The notes: generated by a model from the sequence alone, not told the origin. DNA of 64,000 nt from Flavobacterium sp. LPB0248 (GCF_013388355.1 NZ_CP058246.1:3596001-3660000), one strand, 5' to 3'; counted from the stretch's first letter, positions 50,827 to 60,856 are shown. Translations and numbers: made by a program.

Positions 50827-51348
50827 ATGAATTTTAATTTACAACCCGTATTAGAAAATGATCTTTGTATTCTATATCCTTTAGAAGAAAAAGATTTTGA
50901 TGATTTATATAAAGCAGCTTCCGATCCTAAAATTTGGGAACAGCATCCAAACAAAGACCGATGGAAAAAAGAAGTCTTTGAAAACTTTTTTGAAGGTGCC
51001 ATGAAAAGTAAAGGCGCTTTTAAAATTATAAGTAAAGAAACCGGAGAAGTTATTGGAAGTACACGATTTTACGATTTCAATCCAGAAGACGATAGTATTT
51101 TTATTGGGTATACTTTTTATACTGTTTCCTGCTGGGGAAAAGGAGTTAATCAAAGCGTAAAAAAGACCATGTTGGATTATCTTTTTCAATATGTTTCGAA
51201 AGTGAAATTTCATATTGGTTCAGAGAATATTCGTTCGCAAATTGCAATTTCGAGAGTAGGAGCAAAAAAAATAGCTGAAGAAGAAGTCGCTTATTTTGGA
51301 GAAAAACCAAAGTTGAATTTTGTTTATCAGATCGAAAAAACAAATTGA
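50827..51348 (+). CDS. GNAT-family N-acetyltransferase (RimJ/RimL-like)
   Basis: A 173-residue acetyl-CoA-dependent acetyltransferase. NFNLQPVLENDLCILYPLEE, GEVIGSTRFYDFNPEDDSIF, YTFYTVSCWGKGVNQSVKKT (the Q/R-x-x-G-x-G/A-like acetyl-CoA loop here reads W-G-K-G-V-N) and HIGSENIRSQIAISRVGA (the typical N-x-x-S-x-x-x-x-x-K-x-G motif region) support the RimJ/RimL type that acts on a free N-terminus or small molecule. Substrate is unknown. Confidence 0.85.
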   Translation: MNFNLQPVLENDLCILYPLEEKDFDDLYKAASDPKIWEQHPNKDRWKKEVFENFFEGAMKSKGAFKIISKETGEVIGSTRFYDFNPEDDSIFIGYTFYTVSCWGKGVNQSVKKTMLDYLFQYVSKVKFHIGSENIRSQIAISRVGAKKIAEEEVAYFGEKPKLNFVYQIEKTN

Positions 51349-51472
51349 AGACTGGTTCTAATACCGCAAATTACTGGTGTCTTTTGATTTTTTGTTTTAT
51401 AACAAAACTATTTTATTTAAAAAGTTAAATTAAGATTACAATTCTTACATTAGCCAATTCAAAATTTGGACT

Positions 51473-54400
51473 ATGGAGAATTTTATTCTTTTATCATTAA
51501 TTGCATGTGTTGTCATTTTATTTAATAATTTTTCGAAATTAAAGAAGGAAAATGAATTTTTAGATTCTTCTTATTCAAAGATTAAGGAAGATTATAAATC
51601 TTTGAAAAAAGAAATTGAAGAAATAAAAAATCAGCTGATTCAACCTGATTTTAAACCTGGAGACTTGACTTCTGTAACAGAAGAGATTGAAATAATTTCT
51701 GAACCTATACCCGAAAATAAACCTTTAATTATTCCAGATGCTGATTCTGTTATTGACAATATTTCTCAAGAAAACAATATTGCAGCAGCAGAAATTTCAG
51801 AAAGTCCAATATTAGTTTCAGATATTTTAACAGATGATTCCTATAACGAAATTGAAGCAAACGAAAATTCTCAGTTTGTAGAAAATTTTGAAACGCTTCC
51901 TGTAAACAAAGAGATTGTAAATGATGATTCGAAAGAAATTGAAGAAGAGAAAATTTATGTAGAAAGCGCTTTTTCAGTTTTAATCAAAAAATTAGAACAA
52001 CAATTTGCCGAAAACTGGACCGGAATTCTAGGAACCGCAATTATGGTGTTAGGAATTGGTTATCTGAGTATTTATACAGCATTGAAAGTTTCGCCAATGT
52101 TCCGTGTATTAATTCTTTGGTTGTATGCTGGAATTTTAGCTGGGTCTTATTATTTTTTAAAGAAGAAAGAAAAATGGTTCAAAACAGGACTTTGGCTTCG
52201 TAGCGCTGGAGCAAGTTTATTCTTGTTTGGTTGTTTTGGGGCATCGCAGATTCCGGCTCTTACATTTATAAATAATATTCCACTTGCGTATTCGCTTATT
52301 GGAATCGGAATCGGAATCAATTTGTATGTGGGATATATTATTAAGCAGCAAACTTTTTTATCGCTCCATACTATTTTGAGTATTTTAATTCTCTGCGTAA
52401 TTCCCGAAAAACTATTAATTACATTTTTACTAGCGTCACTCACTGCAACAGCGGGAATTATTTTATCGTACAAAGAAAAATGGGAGTATCATTTGCTAAT
52501 TGTTATTTCTGGTTTTATAATATTCGATATTTGGTTTACACAAGGCACAAATGCGTTAAGTAAGTCTCAAAATATCTTCGCTATAATCGGTATTGTTTTG
52601 GTTTCGGTTAGCTGTATGTATATGCAATACAGAAGTATTTATGCCAATACAAGATTTGATAAAATTGCCTTTGTAACGCATTTAACCAATTGGATTTTAT
52701 TTGCTTTAGGCCTAGTTTTACATTCAACTGGAAGCAGAATCAAAATTTTTGTTTTGCTGGTTGCGGGTATTCTTTGCCTTTTTGCAACACTATTCGCCAG
52801 AAAGAAAAAGATTTTTTGGCTGTATCATCTTGACGGAATGGTTTCGTTTGTACTTTTTGCTTTAACTATATTTATGCTTAATGATTGGAAAGTAGGTTAT
52901 GATATAATCGCATGCGGATTGTACTTCTTAGTGGTTACATGCCTAATAATTGTTTACAAAAGCAAGGAAATTTTATTGCATAAAATATTTTTAGGACTCA
53001 ATCATGCTTTAGGGATTTTTATTTTAGGATTCTTTATTTTGCACATCAATCCATCCTCAGTACAAACCAACATTACAAATATCTTTGCTTCCTTAATTGT
53101 GATGATAGTAGCAACATTGTCAGTTTCTGTTTTTTGTGTTGCAAGAAAAGAATTTTTAGAAACAGATGTTTTCGTTTTAAAGAAAGATTTGAGCTTAAAT
53201 GGAATTCTCTCTATTCTGTTTTCGCTGTTCTTTTTCATAAGCTGGTACCATACAATCGAAGTTTCGTTCTATTATCCGCTTGTATTTATTGCTTTATTGT
53301 GGTGTCTTTTGCGCTTCAAATTCAAAACAAACACATTTGATATAGGAAGATTTACTTTTTTAAACATTGCTATTGTAGTAGGTGTAGTATTAATTGCTAT
53401 AGAAGTAAAATCTAATTTAGATATTTTTTATGCTCTAGGAATTATTGCTGTAATTATAGCAAACTGGTTTGTAAAAGAATTTTATACAGATAAAAGCATC
53501 ATTAAAACAATTAGCATTGTGGGTACAAATGCGTTACTTGTTTCGCTTTCTTATAAATATCTGTTTTTAGGAAATATTGTTCAAATTTTGCCTTGGATTG
53601 CTATTGCTTTATTAAATCATGAATTTCTTTGGCTTCAATTTAAGCGAAAAACACTTTCTTCAGACAACCAAATTCTGCTATATCTATTTTGTGCGGTTTT
53701 TTTAATCTTCGGAAATGCTTTGTTTTTATATAACACTCAATTTTTAAATACTATCGAAATTGGATTGATTGCTTTGGGACTTTCTGCTGTCGAAGTTTAT
53801 ATTTTGTTTGCAGATAAAATAAGAAACAAGTCAAACGAGGTTATTTCTGGATGGGGAAGGTTCCATACATTAAATTGTGAGCTGATACTATTTAATGCTT
53901 TAATTTTTGGTTTTTCTTGTATTGAGCTTACCTATATTCCAATATATTTAGGAAGTTTGGCTATATTAATTTTTTGGATTTTTCAGAAAATTGAAAAATT
54001 TGAGCGTTACAATATTTATTCGTTTGTACTATTAATTGGGACAATATTTTTAAGTATTTATCAGGCGATTTTTGATGCCAATCCTGATAATAGAATTATA
54101 CTTTATAGTGTGCAAGCCTTATGCGTTTTGCTATCTGTAGTTTATTATTATTTGCAAGTAAAAAGTACAAGAGAAGCAGGTAAAATGTTTATTTCAGTTT
54201 TACCGATTGTTCAAAACTTATGGATCATAACTTTATTATTTATTCAGGTAGAAATTGCTTATTTGCCAGCTATATTTATGCTTTTGGCCATCTTGAATTT
54301 CGGTCTGATTTTGTACAGAAGGATAAATTTAGCTCCAGAATCGATTTTAATTATTTCACTTTTGTCCATTTTAGTTTCTGCTTTTTACAGCGTCAAAAAA

Positions 54401-55120
54401 CTTAATGATTTTGATTTGATCGATTGGGGATTACAGCTATTGAGTGTGGCTTTATTGATTGTCTTAGTTATCCTGATCAAGAAAAAAGATTTCATAAAAG
54501 AAGTGAAAGTAGATTTTCAAATTGTCATCAATCTTTGGCTTTCTACAATTATGTTTGCGCAATTAGAACATAAATGGCTTCCTGTGTTTTGGGCCTCAAC
54601 TGCTATTGTAAATAGTATTCTTTATTATAAAAAAATAGGAAACAAAAAGGAAATCAGTATTGTATATTACTTACTGGCCAATTTTCATTTGGCTTTTGTA
54701 AGTTTCAATTATTTTGAATCTAGATTCGAATTTGTATACCTTATTATATTTGCGTTACTGGCACTATACATTTTTATTGTCTATAAATATATCGAAGATT
54801 TCGAATTTAAAAACAGCATTATTATTTATCCAGCCACTTTTAGTATTGGTTTATTTTTGTTCCTTACATTCGATAAAGGAATCTTAACCTTCTTCTGGAT
54901 ATTAGAATCTCTAGGATTGCTTATATTAGGTATTCTTCTTAAAGAAAAATATTTTAGATATGTATCATTGTCTTTGGTAGGAATTTGTGTTATACGACTC
55001 ATGTTTTTTGACTTATCAAACGCAGATTTCCTAATCAGAGCTATGGTTTTATTAGGAGTTGGAATAGTACTTTTAATTATGAATACGCTATTTAAAAAAT
55101 ACAAAGAACGATTTGATTAA
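51473..55120 (+). CDS. Very large DUF2339 polytopic membrane protein
   Basis: A 1215-residue protein. Start MENFILLSLIACVVILFNNF is a membrane anchor, followed by a coiled coil (KLKKENEFLDSSYSKIKEDY) and an acidic linker to about residue 155. QQFAENWTGILGTAIMVLGI then opens a chain of some thirty hydrophobic segments reaching to the C-terminus. The first part is typical of DUF2339. No enzyme motif is visible. A preceding weak promoter (TACATTAG, 51446-51453) and a following bidirectional hairpin at 55140 make it a single-gene unit. Function unknown; possibly membrane or cell-wall related by analogy only. Confidence 0.8.
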   Translation: MENFILLSLIACVVILFNNFSKLKKENEFLDSSYSKIKEDYKSLKKEIEEIKNQLIQPDFKPGDLTSVTEEIEIISEPIPENKPLIIPDADSVIDNISQENNIAAAEISESPILVSDILTDDSYNEIEANENSQFVENFETLPVNKEIVNDDSKEIEEEKIYVESAFSVLIKKLEQQFAENWTGILGTAIMVLGIGYLSIYTALKVSPMFRVLILWLYAGILAGSYYFLKKKEKWFKTGLWLRSAGASLFLFGCFGASQIPALTFINNIPLAYSLIGIGIGINLYVGYIIKQQTFLSLHTILSILILCVIPEKLLITFLLASLTATAGIILSYKEKWEYHLLIVISGFIIFDIWFTQGTNALSKSQNIFAIIGIVLVSVSCMYMQYRSIYANTRFDKIAFVTHLTNWILFALGLVLHSTGSRIKIFVLLVAGILCLFATLFARKKKIFWLYHLDGMVSFVLFALTIFMLNDWKVGYDIIACGLYFLVVTCLIIVYKSKEILLHKIFLGLNHALGIFILGFFILHINPSSVQTNITNIFASLIVMIVATLSVSVFCVARKEFLETDVFVLKKDLSLNGILSILFSLFFFISWYHTIEVSFYYPLVFIALLWCLLRFKFKTNTFDIGRFTFLNIAIVVGVVLIAIEVKSNLDIFYALGIIAVIIANWFVKEFYTDKSIIKTISIVGTNALLVSLSYKYLFLGNIVQILPWIAIALLNHEFLWLQFKRKTLSSDNQILLYLFCAVFLIFGNALFLYNTQFLNTIEIGLIALGLSAVEVYILFADKIRNKSNEVISGWGRFHTLNCELILFNALIFGFSCIELTYIPIYLGSLAILIFWIFQKIEKFERYNIYSFVLLIGTIFLSIYQAIFDANPDNRIILYSVQALCVLLSVVYYYLQVKSTREAGKMFISVLPIVQNLWIITLLFIQVEIAYLPAIFMLLAILNFGLILYRRINLAPESILIISLLSILVSAFYSVKKLNDFDLIDWGLQLLSVALLIVLVILIKKKDFIKEVKVDFQIVINLWLSTIMFAQLEHKWLPVFWASTAIVNSILYYKKIGNKKEISIVYYLLANFHLAFVSFNYFESRFEFVYLIIFALLALYIFIVYKYIEDFEFKNSIIIYPATFSIGLFLFLTFDKGILTFFWILESLGLLILGILLKEKYFRYVSLSLVGICVIRLMFFDLSNADFLIRAMVLLGVGIVLLIMNTLFKKYKERFD

Positions 55121-55139
55121 CATAAATCTTTCCCAATAA

Positions 55140-55181
55140 AAAGAACCATAAATTCATTTGTTTGAATTTGTGGTTCTTTTG
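55140..55181. terminator. Bidirectional terminator
   Basis: AAAGAACCATAAATTCA and TGAATTTGTGGTTCTTT pair almost fully around TTTGTT, between the convergent DUF2339 and AraC genes. Confidence 0.85.
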
Positions 55182-55218
55182 TTTTATACCCAGATTTAAT
55201 TTGTTTTTAGCTAAAATA

Positions 55219-56019
55219 TCATTTCCTAAGTTTTGGTTTTTCTTGAATTATATTAAAATAAGAAGCGCTAAAAGCAGATAGACTTTTATAACCAACCAAA
55301 TGAGCAATCTGACTTAAAGTATATTGTTTGGCATCTAAAAGTTCAATACTTTTTAGAATACGAATTAACTGCAAGTATTTCTGAATTGTAATACTGGTAT
55401 TCTGTTTAAAAATACGCTGTAAACTTCGAACCGACATTTGTGCCAGTTTTGCTAGTTCGTCAATATCAAAAGCATATTGATAATTTTTGTTAATCTCGTT
55501 GCAGACTGGAATTAGACGACTATCGACAGGAACAGGAATTTGCAGGGAATTATTTTCCTTGCAAAATGAAGGAAGACTGGTTAAAAGCGCATTTAAAAAG
55601 CTAGTCTTTTCTTCATTGTCAATTAATTCTTTATCCCATTTAGAAGCATATAATATCATTTCCTTCAAAACAGAAGGTGCAGAAAAAACATGTACATTTT
55701 GATAAAAATCTTTTTCGGGAGTCGATTTAAAAAGCACAATCATCAAATTTACTGTTTTAGATTCTGAAGTAATTCGATGTTCTTTAGCAGAAGGTATCCA
55801 GATAACATGGTTCTGAGGAACAAGATATACTTTTTCGTCCATGTGAAAGTATTGATAGCCTTCTTCGACAAAAGTGAGTTGAGAACGATGATGTTGGTGT
55901 TCATAATCATCGTGTTTCCAATTTTTATCATACCACACATAGGCATTGGTCGTTATGTCGTCTACATAATGGCCTTTGCTTTTTTCAGATAAACCACATT
56001 TTAAATTGGCGTTTTGCAT
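55219..56019 (-). CDS. AraC-family regulator divergent to the flavodoxin-RidA gene
   Basis: A 266-residue protein; the ATG at 56019 is chosen because it follows a -7 box by 11 bp and the extended frame has only a TTG start. The N-terminal cupin (HQHHRSQLTFVEEGYQYFHM, NHVIWIPSAKEHRI) senses a small molecule; the C-terminal AraC domain (DIDELAKLAQMSVRSLQRIF, TLSQIAHLVGYKSLSAFSAS) binds DNA. Its divergent arrangement and the shared palindrome at 56061-56081 point to direct control of the secreted flavodoxin-RidA protein. Confidence 0.88.
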   Translation of the reverse strand: MQNANLKCGLSEKSKGHYVDDITTNAYVWYDKNWKHDDYEHQHHRSQLTFVEEGYQYFHMDEKVYLVPQNHVIWIPSAKEHRITSESKTVNLMIVLFKSTPEKDFYQNVHVFSAPSVLKEMILYASKWDKELIDNEEKTSFLNALLTSLPSFCKENNSLQIPVPVDSRLIPVCNEINKNYQYAFDIDELAKLAQMSVRSLQRIFKQNTSITIQKYLQLIRILKSIELLDAKQYTLSQIAHLVGYKSLSAFSASYFNIIQEKPKLRK

Positions 56020-56030
56020 ATAATTTTTGG

Positions 56031-56081
56031 CAAAGTTAATAAAAACGTCATCGCTATTTTTGTAAATCAATATAATTTACA
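56031..56081. promoter_or_regulatory. Divergent promoters and 21-bp palindromic operator
   Basis: Minus-strand -7 box TAACTTTG (56031-56038) serves the AraC gene; plus-strand -7 box TATTTTTG (56055-56062) serves the flavodoxin-RidA gene. TGTAAAT-N7-ATTTACA (56061-56081) is a perfect inverted repeat overlapping the plus-strand start region. The whole set lies within 51 bp, so one bound regulator could control both genes. Confidence 0.75.
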
Positions 56082-56086
56082 AAGAC

Positions 56087-57223
56087 ATGAAAAAACTGAA
56101 GCTTCTTTTAATAGCAATTTTAGCACTGACAAATACTGTAATTACGGCGCAAAATAAAACCGCAAATGTATTAGTGCTTATTCATTCTGATAACGGAGGA
56201 ACGTATGAACTGGCGAAAGAAATAGCAAAAGGAATAGGAAGCGAACCAAATGTTCGTGCAGTCATTAAGCAAGTAAAAGTATCTGCAAACGCAAAACTAA
56301 AAGATGTTCCAGTTGCTACAATCGATGAACTAAAAACCTATGACGGAATTGCATTTGGCTCTCCAGTTTATTTCGGAAATATTAGTACGGCAATGAGTGA
56401 GTTTCTTTCAAAAACGGTTGATTTATGGACGAATCATGTTCTAGAAGGAATGCCCGCAACCGTATTTATGTCGGCTGGGAGTGGAGCTGGAAAAGAATTG
56501 GCATTGCAATCTTTTTGGAATAGTTTAGCTGTACACGGAATGGTTTTGGTTTCAAACGGAATTAGAGGAAACGAAAAAATAGATAAAAAGATTCCGCAGG
56601 GAAATTCGGTTTTAGGAACTACGAGTATGGCTTCTTTAAAAGATGTGCCAAGACCAACAAAAGACGAACGTTATTTGGCGGAATTGCAAGGAAAAAACTT
56701 TGCAAAAGTTGCATTGGCACTAAAAGGAACTTTTTCGAAAAAGGAAATAGCTGAAAAGCAGCAAACGTCAATCAATGATGTATTAAAAGAAAAAAATATT
56801 GTACTTCCTCAAGTGCCAAAACCAGCAGGAAATTATCAGCCTTTTGTGCGTACGGGGAATTTAATCTTTATTAACCAAGTCGCTTTAAAAGACGGAAAGA
56901 TTTTAAATCCTGGAAAATTAGGCGTAAATCTAGATGAACAGCAGGTAAAAGAAGCAACTCAAGCAACAATGCTTAATGTGATTTCGGTTTTGAATGAAGC
57001 TCTTGATGGAGATTTAAACCGCGTGAAGCGTTGCGTACAGCTTACAGGAATTTTCAATACCAAAGACGATTATACTAAACATGCCGATTTAATGAATGTA
57101 GCTTCTAATCTTACCGTTGAAATTTTCGGAGAAAAAGGGAAACATGCTAGGGCAACTTTTGGAGCTTCATCTATTCCTGTTAATTCTTCGGTTGAAATAC
57201 AAGCCGTTTTTGAAGTGGAATAA
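56087..57223 (+). CDS. Secreted flavodoxin-like (WrbA/NAD(P)H-quinone reductase type) fused to RidA domain
   Basis: A 378-residue protein with a clear signal peptide (MKKLKLLLIAILALTNTVIT, cut near AQ). Residues about 25-215 are a flavodoxin fold: VLVLIHSDNGGTYELAKEIA (phosphate loop), IAFGSPVYFGNIS and MSAGSGAGKELALQSFWN, as in WrbA/quinone reductases. Residues about 245-378 are a RidA/YjgF domain: GNLIFINQVALKDGKILNPG, EATQATMLNVISVLNEAL, RVKRCVQLTGIFNTKDDYTK, RATFGASSIPVNSSVEIQAV. The Arg of R-A-T-F-G matches the conserved RidA Arg that binds substrate carboxylate. Both domains are normally cytosolic and separate, so the exported fusion is unusual. Confidence 0.88.
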   Translation: MKKLKLLLIAILALTNTVITAQNKTANVLVLIHSDNGGTYELAKEIAKGIGSEPNVRAVIKQVKVSANAKLKDVPVATIDELKTYDGIAFGSPVYFGNISTAMSEFLSKTVDLWTNHVLEGMPATVFMSAGSGAGKELALQSFWNSLAVHGMVLVSNGIRGNEKIDKKIPQGNSVLGTTSMASLKDVPRPTKDERYLAELQGKNFAKVALALKGTFSKKEIAEKQQTSINDVLKEKNIVLPQVPKPAGNYQPFVRTGNLIFINQVALKDGKILNPGKLGVNLDEQQVKEATQATMLNVISVLNEALDGDLNRVKRCVQLTGIFNTKDDYTKHADLMNVASNLTVEIFGEKGKHARATFGASSIPVNSSVEIQAVFEVE

Positions 57224-57241
57224 AACAAAATATTAAAAAAG

Positions 57242-57276
57242 AAAAACCCTTAGACAGCAATGTTTAAGGGTTTTCT
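57242..57276. terminator. Terminator between convergent genes
   Basis: AAAAACCCTTA / TTTAAGGGTTTT around CAGCAATG-type loop, T-rich on both strands, between the flavodoxin-RidA and DUF4249 genes. Confidence 0.85.
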
Positions 57277-57294
57277 AATTTATATAAGAGACTT

Positions 57295-58134
57295 TTATTT
57301 CACTAAATAATCAACTTGATCTGCTTCGCAAAGTCTGAAGTAGCCAAAAGCGAAATTATTAGCATCAGAAGTGTTTACAATATTTCCTCTAATGTTTCCT
57401 GGCGGAACAAGAAAAGGATTTGCACTTGAAGCTTCCAAAATTAATTTCCAATAATTATAGAAGTTTTTAGAAACACCTCTATGTGTAATTTTTACTGTAT
57501 TTCCAGCTTTCATATCTTCATCAGAAAATCTTGTACTGATTTCGTTTCCGTTATAAAATTCATCATTAGTAATCTCATATTGCGGATAAATCAAAAAGCT
57601 ACTTTGATAATCTGTAACATAATAGTTGACCTGATCTGCTGGGTCGTTATAATAAAAAGTCAGTTCGATTACATCTTTCCCGCCAAAATCGGGAACAATA
57701 TTTTGTTCGATTTTAGTGATTGGAGTTGCCGAAGTTAGCTTTTCTGTTGCAGTAAAACTTTGTCCTTCAGCAGTAATAAACAATTTGTAATCCATATCAA
57801 TTACAGGAACAAAATTAGTGCATTTGTAAACTCCTGCTTCAGTTTCGTTAAAGGTAAAAACATCTCCGTTTGTATTTTCCACTCTAACTTGTGCACCTGA
57901 AACCTTCGGAGTAGAACCACTATAATAAGGAGCTGTTTTACTTATTTTTATCGTTTGTTCATTTCCTGTTGTTCCTTTTTTCCAAATGATTTCGGCATCG
58001 ATTACCAATTTGGTTTCCCCAGTTTCCAGATCAAGATTGACCACATCTTCGCAAGAAGCAAAAGAAAAAACAAAAAGAAGACTTATTAATGCCAGTGCTC
58101 TATTCATTATCGTATATTTTTTCAATTTATTCAT
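57295..58134 (-). CDS. DUF4249-domain lipoprotein
   Basis: A 279-residue lipoprotein (start MNKLKKYTIMNRALALISLL; a start nine codons later is possible; lipobox FSFASC). The mature part has ETKLVIDAEI and TVKITHRGVSKNFYNYWKLI with FVPPGNIRGNIV-like NPFLVPPGNIRGN, typical of DUF4249, a beta-sandwich surface lipoprotein that in Bacteroidota follows a TonB receptor. The stop of that receptor is only 4 bp upstream. It is the last gene of the sigma/anti-sigma/receptor operon and probably binds the imported ligand. Confidence 0.85.
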   Translation of the reverse strand: MNKLKKYTIMNRALALISLLFVFSFASCEDVVNLDLETGETKLVIDAEIIWKKGTTGNEQTIKISKTAPYYSGSTPKVSGAQVRVENTNGDVFTFNETEAGVYKCTNFVPVIDMDYKLFITAEGQSFTATEKLTSATPITKIEQNIVPDFGGKDVIELTFYYNDPADQVNYYVTDYQSSFLIYPQYEITNDEFYNGNEISTRFSDEDMKAGNTVKITHRGVSKNFYNYWKLILEASSANPFLVPPGNIRGNIVNTSDANNFAFGYFRLCEADQVDYLVK

Positions 58135-58138
58135 AGCA

Positions 58139-60757
58139 TTAAAATTTAAAATTATAAGAAACTCCAGGTACAATTCCGAAAATCGAAAGTCTTCTAGTTT
58201 CATTTGCTCCCGTATCTTCATTGGTTGTAAAACTCATAGAAGCAGCATTTTTTCTGTTGTAAATATTGTAAAGGCTAAATACCCAATAGCTTTGCCATCC
58301 TTTCTTTTTGTCTGGTTTCGGAGTATAAGTTGCTGCAACATCTAAGTGATGGAAAAGCGGTAATCTATTTTCGTTTCTCAAAGAATAATTTGGAACATGA
58401 ATACCTCCCATTTCGTAATATCCATTGGCATACGTTACAGGCTGCCCTGATTGTAAAGTGAAATTTCCATTAAAAGACCATTTCGGATTCAGTTCGTAAC
58501 TTCCTACAATGCTTAAATTATGTAGTTTATCATAACCTGATAAATACCAGTCACCATTTGCAATTCCTGGTTCTTCTGGAGTTCTTCCGGGAGTTTTTTG
58601 TTCTGCTCTAGACAAAGTATAAGAAATCCATCCTGTGAAAACACCAGTATTTTTTCTAAACAATAATTCCATACCATACGATCTGGCTTTTCCGTTTAGA
58701 ATAACCTGCTCAATATTGTTGTTAGCCAAGACATCAGCGCCGTCAATATAATCAATACGATTTTGAACATTTTTATAAAATAATTCTGTTTCTAAAGAGT
58801 AGTCGCCGTCTCTGAAATTTCTAAAATATCCCATCGCATACTGATCCAAAAGTTGAGGTTTTGTAAAAGGTCCGCTTGGTGTCCAGATGCTCATTGGCAA
58901 CGGAGACTGTGTGTTTGATAAAATATGAATGTATTGTGCCATTCGGTTGTAGCTCGCTTTTATCGAGTTTTCGTCATTAAAAGCATAAGAAAGAGCAGCT
59001 CTTGGTTCAAAATTATTGAACTTACTGATGGTTTTTCCTTTTCCGTATGAGATGCTTCCGTTTGGAGTTCCCTCTTCATAGATTTTATACAACGGATTGT
59101 ATACTACTGCCTGACCATTTTCGTAAGTGCTGATAGTTTCGTCTCCTAAACGGTAAAACATGCTGTAACGAAGTCCGTAACGGAAGTTCAGTTTCTCTGT
59201 AATCTGATTTTCAAAATCAACAAAAGCAGAAGCCTCCAAAGCATATTTTTTATCCAACTGCATATAATTAAACTGAGAATCTGGAGAAGTCGGTTTTACA
59301 ACTCCAGGATTGAAATTGTAGTACAAACCATCAATACCATAATTGATTTTAAACTTCTCAGATTGCTGGAAATTCCAATTGTACTTTAATCCGTAACTCG
59401 CAATATTGCTATCCCATTTAAAACTTTCGATCGGAATTTCGAGATTAAATCTATAATCACTGTAGAAAGTAGATAAATTGCTGTTCAAACGATCAGAAAA
59501 TTTATGTTTCCAGCTTAAGATTCCCATTGTGCTTCCGTAAGTACTGGCAAAACGGTCACTAATATCAAATATATCATTTCCGAAATAACCAGAAAAAGAT
59601 AGTGTATTCTTAGCATTAAAACGATAATTTAATTTAGCATTCAAATCATAAAACATGGCAGAGTTATTATTGTCTGCCAATTTCATAAACAAATGCGCAT
59701 ACGAAGCACGTCCAGAAAGAATAAACGAACCTTTTTCTTTTTCTAAAGGACCTTGAACCAATAATCGGCTAGAGATTAAACCAATTCCTCCGTTTACTTT
59801 ATATTCTTCAAAATCTCCCGTTTGTTGGGTAACATCTAGAACAGAGGAAACACGTCCTCCAAACTTTGACGGAATTCCTCCTTTATACAAATCTAAACCA
59901 TTAACAATATCGGCATTAAAAATAGAAAAGAAACCAAACATATGTGAGTCTGCATAAACAGGAGCGCCATCCAAAAGAATTAAATTCTGATCTGCAGCAC
60001 CACCGCGAACATTAAATCCCGAAGAAGCTTCTCCAGCATTGGTAACTCCTGGCAAAGTTAATATTGATTTTAACGGATCAGGTTCACCCATTGCAACAGG
60101 AATTTTTTTGATTTCCTGCATCGAAAGCTTATTAACACTCATTTGAGTATTTTTAATATCAACCGCCTTATTATTCATGATAATAACTTCTCCCAATTGC
60201 TGGCTGTCAGAATCAATGTTGAAATTGACTTTGGTGTCATCGGAAACAGAAACACGTTTTTCCTCATTTTTAAATCCAACATAACTAACCTGAACAGTAT
60301 AACTTCCGTTTGGTACATCAATGCTATATTTTCCGTCGGGATCTGTAACAACACCAGTCTCTAATTCTTTTATGTAAATGTTGGCACCGATAACAGGTTG
60401 CCTTTCATCGTCATAAATGTGACCGGTTAGCTTACTTTTTTTTTTGGCAGGTTTTTGAACTTGAGATTTCTGCTTTACAAAAATATTGCTGCCAACGATC
60501 GTAAATTGTACAGATGAAGTTTGATTTAATTCCGCAATAAGCTTGTTAACTTCGATATTCTTAAAAGTGCTTTTTTTATTAAAATACTTTTTATTGGTAT
60601 CAATCTGATCTGTAAAAGCAAATTTAAAGTCGGTCTGACTTTCAATTTGTTTGAAGAATTCTTTTAAAGTTACATTTTGATCTACAGTTACTGTGACGCT
60701 CTGAGCAGACATTCCTAAACTGAATAAAAAAAAGCACGCTGAAATTATATGCTTCAT
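58139..60757 (-). CDS. TonB-dependent receptor with N-terminal STN and CarboxypepD_reg-like domains
   Basis: An 872-residue outer-membrane protein: signal peptide (MKHIISACFFLFSLGMSAQ), a secretin/TonB short N-terminal (STN) domain about residues 20-72 (VTVDQNVTLKEFFKQIESQT) that contacts the FecR anti-sigma factor, a CarboxypepD_reg-like domain (about 105-185, GHIYDDERQPVIGANIYIKE), a plug with GFNVRGGAADQNLILLDGAP (about 250-270), then the barrel ending in GIVPGVSYNFKF with terminal Phe. The presence of STN plus upstream FecR and sigma factor genes means it both transports and signals. The ligand is unknown. Confidence 0.93.
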   Translation of the reverse strand: MKHIISACFFLFSLGMSAQSVTVTVDQNVTLKEFFKQIESQTDFKFAFTDQIDTNKKYFNKKSTFKNIEVNKLIAELNQTSSVQFTIVGSNIFVKQKSQVQKPAKKKSKLTGHIYDDERQPVIGANIYIKELETGVVTDPDGKYSIDVPNGSYTVQVSYVGFKNEEKRVSVSDDTKVNFNIDSDSQQLGEVIIMNNKAVDIKNTQMSVNKLSMQEIKKIPVAMGEPDPLKSILTLPGVTNAGEASSGFNVRGGAADQNLILLDGAPVYADSHMFGFFSIFNADIVNGLDLYKGGIPSKFGGRVSSVLDVTQQTGDFEEYKVNGGIGLISSRLLVQGPLEKEKGSFILSGRASYAHLFMKLADNNNSAMFYDLNAKLNYRFNAKNTLSFSGYFGNDIFDISDRFASTYGSTMGILSWKHKFSDRLNSNLSTFYSDYRFNLEIPIESFKWDSNIASYGLKYNWNFQQSEKFKINYGIDGLYYNFNPGVVKPTSPDSQFNYMQLDKKYALEASAFVDFENQITEKLNFRYGLRYSMFYRLGDETISTYENGQAVVYNPLYKIYEEGTPNGSISYGKGKTISKFNNFEPRAALSYAFNDENSIKASYNRMAQYIHILSNTQSPLPMSIWTPSGPFTKPQLLDQYAMGYFRNFRDGDYSLETELFYKNVQNRIDYIDGADVLANNNIEQVILNGKARSYGMELLFRKNTGVFTGWISYTLSRAEQKTPGRTPEEPGIANGDWYLSGYDKLHNLSIVGSYELNPKWSFNGNFTLQSGQPVTYANGYYEMGGIHVPNYSLRNENRLPLFHHLDVAATYTPKPDKKKGWQSYWVFSLYNIYNRKNAASMSFTTNEDTGANETRRLSIFGIVPGVSYNFKF

Positions 60758-60856
60758 GAAATTTTGTATTTTTGAATATTATTAAACGGATTAACCTCGT
60801 GTTATCCTGAAAATTAGGAGGATGTGTAGTTTCGCGGCTTACATCCTTTCTTGTTT

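Noticed and set aside
57986..58345. 119-codon frame across the TonB receptor/DUF4249 junction
   Set aside because: It overlaps two well supported genes on the opposite strand; no domain is seen.
60820..60846. Hairpin GGATGT/ACATCC between FecR and TonB receptor genes as a terminator
   Set aside because: The stem is only 6 bp with a long loop and no T-run in the direction of transcription. An attenuator is possible but not supported.
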